NCBI GenBank assembly: GCA_007136055.1
Contig: SLHT01000267.1
Coordinates: 1 to 5,386, forward strand
Direction of reading: 5' to 3'
From: Syntrophomonadaceae bacterium
GTDB lineage: Bacteria > Bacillota > Dethiobacteria > DTU022
Length of the DNA: 5,386 nucleotides
The notes below the pieces were generated by a model, which was not told the DNA's origin, did not search any database, and saw only the letters and a list, made by a program, of their open reading frames with translations. A program made the translations under genes and the position numbers. This document shows positions 1 to 5,386 of this stretch, piece after piece; the first letter of the stretch is position 1, and each line of letters begins with the position of its first letter.

Positions 1-1562
1 TGGAGATGCAGGCAGACAAAACCCCTGACCGGGAAATATTCATTTTTGAAGACGGCAGCGGCGGGGAAGAGATTCTCACCTATAGTGATCTATACAGACA
101 ATCAAACAAGCTGGCCCGCCTGCTTGTCGACCGGAACATTGGCAAGGGCGACACCTTTGCCGTTTACATGCGTAACCACCCCGAATTCATCTATGCCCTG
201 CTGGCGGGAACCACCATCGGAGCGATAGCCGTACCGGTCGACCCCCGCTACAGGAAAGAAAGGCTTAAATACCTGCTGGAAAACAGCGGTGCGCGAGCAG
301 TTATAGTATCCGGCGAATGCCTGCCTTACCTGGAAGAAGTAAAAAAAGAGCTGCAGCGCCTGGATTTCGTTACAGTAGCATACCGTCCTGAACAAAAGAT
401 TTCACCAAATAGCAACTATCACTGCCTAAATGAAACCCTGGCAGAAGAAAGCTGGCAAAAAATTGAGCAGCAGATCATGGATGTGCGACACCCGATGCAA
501 ATAATCTATACCTCGGGCACAACGGGAGAACCGAAGGGAGTGATGATTCGCAATAACCGTACCGGCCTTTTCACCATTCTTACCCGCCTGGTGTGGCAGT
601 ATAAGAAAGATGATATTCTATATAATGGTCTATCCCTGACTCATGGCAATGCCCAGGCGGTCACTCTCTTCCCGGCACTTTACCTCGGCATCAAGGCCGT
701 TTTCAGCCCCCGTTTCACCAAGAGCCGCATCTGGGATATCTGTCGCAAATACGGCTGCACCTCCTTCTCTCTGCTGGGCGGAATGATGTGGTCAATATAT
801 AACGAACCGCCCCGACAAGACGATGCAGACAACCCCGTTAAAAAAGTGATCAGTGCCGGCACGCCAAAATCAATCTGGGAAGAATTTGAAAAACGCTTCA
901 ATGTAAAAATATTGGAATGGTACGGTTCTGTAGAAGGTGGCTTTGCCTACAAGCCGATCGGCAAAGGTCTAATCGGTTCTTTTGGAAAGCCTGTTCCCGG
1001 GATCATGGAATTTAAAATCGTCGATGAAAACGACAAAGAGTTGCCCTCGGGTCAACCAGGTGAGCTGATCTGTCGCCTCTTAAAGGGAGAAACAAAGGTT
1101 GACTACCTTGGCATGCCTGAAGAGTCGGCAGAAAAGACTCGCGGAGGATGGCTGCGCACCGGCGACATCGTCTCACGGGATACAGAGGGCTGGTACTATT
1201 TTCATTACCGCAAGGGGACAGAACTGCGCCGGTCTGGAGATTTCGTTCAACCCGATTACCTGGAAAAAGTAATCGGCGAACACCCCGATGTCAGTGAAGT
1301 CTGTGTCTACGGCATTCCGGCCGCTTCCGGCGCCCCCGGAGAAAGTGACCTCGTAGCGGCAGTAACGCCCCTGAGCGGCAAAACAATCGATGCGGAGAAA
1401 ATATTCGAGAAATGCCGTAAGGATCTGGCCGCAAACTTTATCCCTTCCTATTTACAGGTGGTTGACAAAATTCCAAAAACAATTTCGGAAAAACCGCTTG
1501 ACCGTCTCTTGAGAAAGTCCCTGGAAAGAAATGAAGGGCATATTTGTAAGTTTAACCCTTAA
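1..1562 (+). CDS. CaiC-like acyl-CoA synthetase (AMP-forming), 5' end outside window
   Basis: Activates a carboxylic acid to its CoA thioester through an acyl-adenylate (ANL superfamily, AMP-binding domain plus small C-terminal domain), most likely in the cytoplasm. Counting from the Met codon at nt 6, the P-loop YTSGTTGEPKG is at residues 168-178, the A5 motif YGSVEGG at 306-312 (E310 likely binds Mg), the A7 motif GWLRTGD at 381-387, the hinge region around R402-D412, and the A10 lysine K496 in PKTISEKP. All core catalytic motifs are present. The reading frame stays open back to nt 3 with Glu just before that Met. Relatives such as E. coli CaiC have extra N-terminal residues before this point, so the true start is probably 10-30 codons upstream. 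A10 usually reads SGK and here reads SEK; the A8 region has Tyr where GR is usual. It is the first visible gene of the operon, 17 bases before the dehydrogenase. The overall pattern recalls crotonobetaine/carnitine-CoA ligases, but the substrate is unknown. Confidence 0.9.
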   Translation, partial: EMQADKTPDREIFIFEDGSGGEEILTYSDLYRQSNKLARLLVDRNIGKGDTFAVYMRNHPEFIYALLAGTTIGAIAVPVDPRYRKERLKYLLENSGARAVIVSGECLPYLEEVKKELQRLDFVTVAYRPEQKISPNSNYHCLNETLAEESWQKIEQQIMDVRHPMQIIYTSGTTGEPKGVMIRNNRTGLFTILTRLVWQYKKDDILYNGLSLTHGNAQAVTLFPALYLGIKAVFSPRFTKSRIWDICRKYGCTSFSLLGGMMWSIYNEPPRQDDADNPVKKVISAGTPKSIWEEFEKRFNVKILEWYGSVEGGFAYKPIGKGLIGSFGKPVPGIMEFKIVDENDKELPSGQPGELICRLLKGETKVDYLGMPEESAEKTRGGWLRTGDIVSRDTEGWYYFHYRKGTELRRSGDFVQPDYLEKVIGEHPDVSEVCVYGIPAASGAPGESDLVAAVTPLSGKTIDAEKIFEKCRKDLAANFIPSYLQVVDKIPKTISEKPLDRLLRKSLERNEGHICKFNP

Positions 1563-1579
1563 AAGAAAGGAAATATAAA

Positions 1580-2800
1580 ATGGCCTATCTCGATTTGGAT
1601 CTTAACCTGACAGAAGAGCAATTAATGTTTCGTGATACGGTTCATAAATTCGCAAATGAGGCAATGCGTCCTATCAGCGAAAGGCTTGACCTTTTGAGCC
1701 CCGAGGAAGTAATTGCCCCGAACTCGGAGTTCTGGGATTACATGAAAGGAGCCTACAAGTTGGGTTTGCATAAAATTCTCATACCGGAAGAATATGGCGG
1801 ACTCGGCCTTGCTCCTGTCGAGGTTAACATGGTTGCCGAAGAAATGGGATGGGGCGCCTGCGACCTGACCATAGCCCTGGGGGTCTGCTGTTTTCCGGCA
1901 TTCCTGTCGGCAATGGTTCCAACTGACTTTCTGACCGACAACATTATCCTCCCCTTCTGCAACGATGAGGAGGGTAAATATACCGGCTGCTGGGCTATTA
2001 CCGAACCAGATCACGGCTCTGACACCCTGGCCTGTAAAACTGTTCAGTTCCAGGAGCCCGCCACTTCCGGCAAGGTCAGAGCCCGCAAAGAAAAGGATTA
2101 CTGGGTTCTCAACGGGCAAAAATCTGCCTGGGTATCAATGGGGACCGTAGCTTCACATGCAGCTGTTTACCTGACCATAGATCCCGATATGGGCATGGCC
2201 GGCGGCGGTATTTGCATTGTGCCTTTAGATCTGCCCGGGGTAACGCGCGGAAAGCCACTGGACAAGATGGGCAAAAGAGCGCTTAACCAGGGTGAGCTTT
2301 ACTTCGACAACGTTAAGGTGCGCGAAGAATATATGCTGATAGAAGAAGACAGCTACGAGGCTATTCTCGATGTGACCCTGGCCACGGCCAACGCCTACAT
2401 GTCTGCAGTATATACCGGAGTAGCCCGGGCTGCCTATGAAGAAGCGCTGGCCTATGCCAAAGAGAGAGTGCAGGGCGGTAAGGTGCTCTTTGAACACCAA
2501 ACAGTGCGCTATAAACTTTTCCACATGTTCAAATCAATTGAAGCCAGTCGAGCTCTATCGAGAGCGGCCATGAATTACAACATGAACAACACTCCACCTG
2601 CTACGGAATACTCTGTTGCCGCAAAGATTTTCTGCACCGACACCGCTTTTCAGGTTGCTCATGAGGCCATTCAGATCTTTGGCGGAAACGGCCTGGCCAG
2701 GGAGTATCATATCGAAAAAATATTCCGTGATGCCAGGGCCGGGCTTATCGAAGACGGTTCAAATGACAGCCTGGCCGTGTTCGCCTCTGAAAGACTTTAA
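1580..2800 (+). CDS. Acyl-CoA dehydrogenase family protein
   Basis: FAD-dependent oxidation of an acyl-CoA to the 2,3-enoyl-CoA, normally passing electrons to an electron-transfer flavoprotein. At 406 residues it is near the usual 380-400 for the family. The N-terminal helical domain starts with the typical LTEEQLMFRDTVHKF at residues 10-24. The middle beta domain carries TEPDHGSD (141-148), the usual flavin/substrate signature, and LNGQKSAWVSMG (177-188). The C-terminal helical domain has KERVQGGKVLFEHQ (294-307), FGGNGLAREY (367-376) and the RDAR segment (383-386). Where MCAD and SCAD have the catalytic Glu in IYEGT, this protein reads I390-E391-D392-G393-S394, so a gapless alignment puts Asp392 at the catalytic position. 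The start is the ATG preceded by AAAGGAA at 1566-1572. The neighbouring CoA ligase probably supplies its substrate. The family call is certain; chain length and substrate type are not known. Confidence 0.95.
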   Translation: MAYLDLDLNLTEEQLMFRDTVHKFANEAMRPISERLDLLSPEEVIAPNSEFWDYMKGAYKLGLHKILIPEEYGGLGLAPVEVNMVAEEMGWGACDLTIALGVCCFPAFLSAMVPTDFLTDNIILPFCNDEEGKYTGCWAITEPDHGSDTLACKTVQFQEPATSGKVRARKEKDYWVLNGQKSAWVSMGTVASHAAVYLTIDPDMGMAGGGICIVPLDLPGVTRGKPLDKMGKRALNQGELYFDNVKVREEYMLIEEDSYEAILDVTLATANAYMSAVYTGVARAAYEEALAYAKERVQGGKVLFEHQTVRYKLFHMFKSIEASRALSRAAMNYNMNNTPPATEYSVAAKIFCTDTAFQVAHEAIQIFGGNGLAREYHIEKIFRDARAGLIEDGSNDSLAVFASERL

Positions 2801-2822
2801 ATAACAGACGGGGAGGCACAAA

Positions 2823-4061
2823 ATGGCAGATAATGTATATATAATCGGGGCCGGCATGACCAACTTCGGGAAATTTCTCGATGGGTCTGTCAAACGGCTG
2901 GCTGCAGAAGCAGTCAATGCTGCCCTGGCAGACGCCGGTTTAGAAAAAGATGCAGTTGAAGCAGCCTACGCTGCCAATTCTTTCTGGGGCATGTTCAGCG
3001 AACAGCATTCCATCAGGGGCCAGGTCATGCTAACGCCAATGGGCTTTGGTGAAATACCGATCATCAACACTGAAAATGCCTGTGCCGGAGCCGCCACCGC
3101 TTTGCACCTGGGCTGGACAGCAATTAAAGCCGGCCTTTACGATGTAGTTCTAGTTCTAGGCGCGGAAAAAATCAGCAACGAAGATAAAATGCTCTCCTTT
3201 CGTTCTTACGCTACCTGCCTGGATGTGGAAGAGTTCCCCAACAAGCTGGAATCGATCATGGAAATGATTAGCTCCCTCCCCCTGGCTATTCCCCCGGAAT
3301 CACATCCTGGAGAAGGAAGAAGCATTTTCATGGATATCTATGCTTTCGGCACGAGGTTTCACATGGCCCGTTATGGAACCACCCAGGAACAGCTGGCTGT
3401 AATAGCTTCAAAGAACCATACTCATGGTTTCCTTAACCCGCAGGCGCAAATCAGGAAAGAGATGAGCGTTGAAGAAATACTGGCTGACAAACCCGTTGCT
3501 TACCCCTTCACCCGGGCAATGTGTTCACCTGTAGGCGACGGGGCCGCAGCGGCCATTCTTTGCTCGGAAGATTACCTGGCTTGGCTCAACAATACCAGAC
3601 CCGTAAAGATCATCGCTTCTACACTGGGAACAGGTAGAGAAAGAGATATCGACGGAGAGCACATTGGCAAACTGATTGCCCAAAAAGCTTACCATCAGGC
3701 CGGAGTAGACCCTGAGGATATCAATGTAGCTGAAGTTCATGATGCTACCTCCTTCGGCGAGTTGCTGCAAACAGAAGTGCTGGGCTTCTGCCCCGAAGGA
3801 GAAGGAGGAATATTTGCTGCATCGGGAGCAACAAAAATAGGGGGTAGCCTTCCCGTTAACCCTTCAGGGGGATTAGAGTGCCGCGGCCATCCTATCGGTG
3901 CTTCCGGCCTGGCCCAGGTATTTGAAATAGTGACCCAGCTGCGAGGCGAGGCTGGAAAACGCCAGGTTAACAATGCCCGGTTCGGTTTGGCTGAAAACGG
4001 GGGTGGTTTTCTTGGTGTGGAAGAGGCTGTGGCTGCCATCCATATTTTTCAAAAAGAATAA
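2823..4061 (+). CDS. Thiolase-superfamily protein, SCP2-thiolase/acetyl-CoA acetyltransferase-like
   Basis: Likely catalyses thiolytic cleavage (or the reverse condensation) of a 3-oxoacyl-CoA, using a cysteine nucleophile. At 412 residues it has full thiolase length. The N-terminal YIIGAGMTNFGKF (6-18) is typical of the SCP2/archaeal-type branch. The expected nucleophile is C87 in NTENACAGAATAL (82-94). Other active-site signatures are HDAT (306-309) and NPSGGLECRGHPIGASG (346-362), with H356 in GHP. The C-terminal CxG motif of classical thiolases is replaced by a glycine run (393-395), and the Cys of the HDCF motif in SCP2 thiolases is Ala308 here. From memory, VHDAT together with GGLxxRGHP marks a known but poorly characterised bacterial subfamily. 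The start ATG follows GGGGAGG at 2810-2816. It lies 22 bases after the dehydrogenase, which supports a joint role in beta-oxidation-like breakdown. Some relatives work with a DUF35 protein; none is seen here. A retro-aldol role is an alternative. Confidence 0.88.
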   Translation: MADNVYIIGAGMTNFGKFLDGSVKRLAAEAVNAALADAGLEKDAVEAAYAANSFWGMFSEQHSIRGQVMLTPMGFGEIPIINTENACAGAATALHLGWTAIKAGLYDVVLVLGAEKISNEDKMLSFRSYATCLDVEEFPNKLESIMEMISSLPLAIPPESHPGEGRSIFMDIYAFGTRFHMARYGTTQEQLAVIASKNHTHGFLNPQAQIRKEMSVEEILADKPVAYPFTRAMCSPVGDGAAAAILCSEDYLAWLNNTRPVKIIASTLGTGRERDIDGEHIGKLIAQKAYHQAGVDPEDINVAEVHDATSFGELLQTEVLGFCPEGEGGIFAASGATKIGGSLPVNPSGGLECRGHPIGASGLAQVFEIVTQLRGEAGKRQVNNARFGLAENGGGFLGVEEAVAAIHIFQKE

Positions 4062-4094
4062 CAGCCTTTATTACTGAAAAAAATCAAGCATGCA

Positions 4095-4102
4095 AGAGGA
4101 GA
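4095..4102 (+). promoter_or_regulatory. Ribosome-binding site that fixes a TTG start
   Basis: AGAGGAGA lies 7 bases before the TTG at 4110-4112. No in-frame ATG or GTG with a suitable site lies nearby, and the N-terminus encoded from TTG runs directly into the first beta strand and the glycine-rich NAD motif, so TTG is the likely start of the SDR gene. Confidence 0.75.
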
Positions 4103-4109
4103 CTCAACA

Positions 4110-5075
4110 TTGAAAACAGTAGCCCTGACAGGCGCAGCCGGTTATCTCGGACAAAAAATATTGAAACGACTGAGCCTGGATAATTCAGTTAAGAAAGTTG
4201 TTGCTATCGATACAAAACAGATTATCGCCACTGAGTCAAGAGGAAACCTCTTTTTTTATAAGCAAGATGTTCGCAGCCCTGAAGTGATCGAACTATTCAA
4301 AGAGCTTGAAGTTGACACCATAATTCACCTAGCTTTTATAGTCGATCCGATCAGAGACATGAAAAGCATGCATTCAATAAATATAGAAGGAACTACCAAC
4401 ATATTAAAGGCTGCGGCAGAATGCCGTGTTAAACAGGTCATCATCGCCTCATCTACTTCTGCCTTCGGTGCCTTTCCTGACAATTCGCCCATGCTTGACG
4501 AGAAAACTCCCCTCAGAGAACACTGCGGTTATGTTTATGCTAAAGACAAGTATAAAGTTGAAGGATTGGTCAAAGAATTTGCCAGTGAACACCGGCAGGT
4601 AAAGGTAGCCCTGGTCAGACCCTGTATCATATACGGACCGGGGGTCGACAATTACCTCTCCCGCTTCATTCTCAACTGGCCCTTTCTGCTCCAAATCGGT
4701 TCCCACCGGCCGCTAATGCAATTTGTACACGAGGATGATGTGACCGAAGTGTTCATGAAAATATTTGACCGGGAGACAGAGGGAGTTTTTCACGCGGTCG
4801 GAGAAGGGCTGATTTCCACGACAGAAATCGCAGCCCTGGCCGGCATAAGGGTGCTGGCCCTGCCCTCCTGGCTGGCTTATCCTCTGATCAATCTGCTTTA
4901 TTTCTTGCACTTCCCGGGGGTGGAAGCTCCTGCCGCAATGCTTGATTTTATCAGGTATCGATGGACGGCCTCTGATCAAATATCAAGGGAAAAACTTGAT
5001 CACAAGCCTATATACAGCAGCATAGAAGTGATTCAGAATCTGGTCAAAGGTAAGCGCCCCAATACCTCGAAATAG
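4110..5075 (+). CDS. Extended SDR, NAD-dependent epimerase/dehydratase family
   Basis: A Rossmann-fold oxidoreductase of 321 residues that probably oxidises or reduces a hydroxyl/keto group, or acts on a nucleotide sugar. Visible features: the dinucleotide motif TGAAGYLG (7-14); Asp34 at the end of beta 2, which favours NAD over NADP; D53; HLAF (73-76); the strand ending SSTS (114-117); the catalytic pair Y141-x-x-x-K145; RPCIIYGPG (170-178); and FVHEDDV (205-211), usual in extended SDRs. Residues 251-270 are strongly hydrophobic, a trait shared with some 3-beta-hydroxysteroid-dehydrogenase-like SDRs, and may touch a membrane or a greasy substrate. It begins with TTG and lies 48 bases after the thiolase, so it is probably co-transcribed. 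In this setting it may oxidise a hydroxyl group on the acid being degraded, but that is inference; a sugar-epimerase role cannot be excluded. The family is sure, the function is not. Confidence 0.9.
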   Translation: MKTVALTGAAGYLGQKILKRLSLDNSVKKVVAIDTKQIIATESRGNLFFYKQDVRSPEVIELFKELEVDTIIHLAFIVDPIRDMKSMHSINIEGTTNILKAAAECRVKQVIIASSTSAFGAFPDNSPMLDEKTPLREHCGYVYAKDKYKVEGLVKEFASEHRQVKVALVRPCIIYGPGVDNYLSRFILNWPFLLQIGSHRPLMQFVHEDDVTEVFMKIFDRETEGVFHAVGEGLISTTEIAALAGIRVLALPSWLAYPLINLLYFLHFPGVEAPAAMLDFIRYRWTASDQISREKLDHKPIYSSIEVIQNLVKGKRPNTSK

Positions 5076-5182
5076 TTATCACCACCCGCGATGAGCTGGC
5101 AACCACTATTAAACATGCCTTTAATGCCAAGACTACCCGTCACTTTCTAGACAAAAAAAGACAGGCAGTTCTGCTAAAATAA
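5054..5182 (+). pseudogene. Possible remnant of a lost gene's 3' end (open frame without start)
   Basis: The frame is open from just after a stop at 5051-5053 to TAA at 5180-5182 (42 codons) and has no ATG. From about 5078 it reads ITTRDELATTIKHAF, then KTTRHFLDKKRQAVLLK and a stop. This looks like the helical C-terminus of a real protein, with codon choices (CTG, GCC, ACC) like those of the operon genes. Its first codons overlap the end of the SDR in another frame. I cannot assign a family. It could equally be chance, since a second frame is also open over part of the stretch. Confidence 0.3.
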
Positions 5183-5197
5183 AAATGGAAATCATCA

Positions 5198-5226
5198 TTC
5201 CCGCCCATTTAAAGCGGAACTTTTTT
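5198..5226 (+). terminator. Probable rho-independent terminator of the four-gene operon
   Basis: A short inverted repeat, TTC-(C)-CGC at 5198-5204 and GCGGAA at 5214-5219, forms six pairs with one bulged C and a nine-base loop. One C then leads into six T's at 5221-5226. The stem is short, so termination may be partial, but its place between the operon and the next gene fits. An AAATGG at 5183-5188 could pair with the loop's CCATTT and compete. Confidence 0.5.
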
Positions 5227-5240
5227 GTTTGTCATTTGTC

Positions 5241-5246
5241 TACAAT
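5241..5246 (+). promoter_or_regulatory. Possible -10 element for the lipoprotein gene
   Basis: TACAAT matches TATAAT at five of six positions. It would start transcription near 5253, just upstream of the AAAGGAG site at 5258-5264. No good -35 box lies 16-18 bases upstream, where the terminator's T run sits, and the TG at 5237-5238 is one base off for an extended -10. The region is AT-rich, so a chance match is possible. Confidence 0.25.
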
Positions 5247-5274
5247 TAGAGATAAAGAAAGGAGAATCAGTATT

Positions 5275-5386
5275 ATGAAAAAAACAGTATTTTTTTTAAT
5301 TCTCACTTCTGTTCTAATTATGCTTGTCGCTATAGGTTGTTCTACAGAAGATAATGACCTAAATCACGAAGCGGGATCGGAGCCAA
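5275..5386 (+). CDS. Lipoprotein, 3' end outside window
   Basis: Only the first 37 codons are present. The protein begins MKKTVFFLILTSV, a positively charged start followed by a hydrophobic stretch, and reaches a lipobox VAIGC with Cys22 as the predicted lipidated residue. After it comes a polar, acidic segment (STEDNDLNHEAGSEP), the usual tether of a surface-anchored lipoprotein. Export by Sec, lipidation by Lgt and cleavage by the lipoprotein signal peptidase before Cys22 are expected. The start ATG follows AAAGGAG at 5258-5264 with a 10-base spacer. The probable terminator upstream makes it a separate transcription unit. The mature domain is not visible; a substrate-binding protein of a transporter is a common possibility but unsupported here. 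The coding sequence is more AT-rich than the operon genes, at least in the signal-peptide part. Confidence 0.85.
   Translation, partial: MKKTVFFLILTSVLIMLVAIGCSTEDNDLNHEAGSEP

Noticed and set aside
6..8. ATG at nt 6 as the true start of the acyl-CoA synthetase
   Set aside because: The frame stays open to the window edge, the GGAG directly abuts the ATG without a spacer, and relatives have more N-terminal residues, so the gene most likely begins upstream.
1622..2119. 165-codon open frame on the minus strand inside the dehydrogenase gene
   Set aside because: It lies wholly opposite a well-recognised gene and its translation shows no family motif; it is a coding shadow.
3795..3810. GAAGGAGAAGGAGGAA, resembling a strong internal ribosome-binding site
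   Set aside because: It encodes the EGEGG loop of the thiolase, and no independent gene starts after it.
3737..4039. 100-codon minus-strand open frame inside the thiolase gene
   Set aside because: Proline- and serine-rich low-quality translation opposite conserved thiolase motifs; a shadow of the real gene.
5229..5256. Promoter made of TTGTCA (5229-5234) and GATAAA (5251-5256) with a 16-base spacer
   Set aside because: It would start transcription near 5263, inside the AAAGGAG site, leaving no complete ribosome-binding site on the transcript.
1..5386. Search for tRNA/rRNA genes, CRISPR arrays, insertion sequences and long repeats
   Set aside because: No cloverleaf-like stretch, regularly spaced repeats, transposase coding or terminal inverted repeats were seen by eye.

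Overview
The window looks like chromosomal DNA from an anaerobic, probably Gram-positive (Clostridia-like) bacterium. This is an inference from strong purine-rich ribosome-binding sites (AGGAGA, GGGGAGG, AAAGGAG), a TTG start codon, roughly balanced base composition, a typical lipoprotein signal peptide, and a gene set common in fatty-acid- or aromatic-acid-oxidising syntrophs and sulfate reducers. Nothing in the sequence fixes the genus.

Layout: positions 1-5075 hold four genes on the + strand, separated by only 17, 22 and 48 bases. They read as one operon. In order they are: (1) a CaiC-like acyl-CoA synthetase, whose 5' end lies outside the window; (2) an acyl-CoA dehydrogenase; (3) an SCP2-type thiolase-family protein; (4) an extended short-chain dehydrogenase/reductase (SDR) that starts with TTG. 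Positions 5076-5274 form an intergenic stretch. It holds a short open frame that may be the remnant of a lost gene, a weak hairpin followed by six T's that probably ends the operon, and a possible promoter. A new gene starts at 5275, a lipoprotein cut off by the window end.

Together genes 1-4 resemble a compact acid-catabolism module. A carboxylic acid is activated to its CoA ester (gene 1), dehydrogenated at the alpha-beta bond (gene 2), oxidised at a hydroxyl or keto position (possibly gene 4), and cleaved by thiolysis or a related carbon-carbon reaction (gene 3). No enoyl-CoA hydratase, classical 3-hydroxyacyl-CoA dehydrogenase, electron-transfer flavoprotein or DUF35 partner protein is present here, so the pathway must be completed elsewhere. 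The substrate cannot be read from the sequence.

The points most worth checking are an Asp in place of the usual catalytic Glu in the dehydrogenase, a thiolase whose second catalytic cysteine is missing from both known positions, the SDR tied to this operon, and the possible gene remnant after it. I see no convincing evidence of an entirely new system: this is a metabolic operon with some unusual active-site features.
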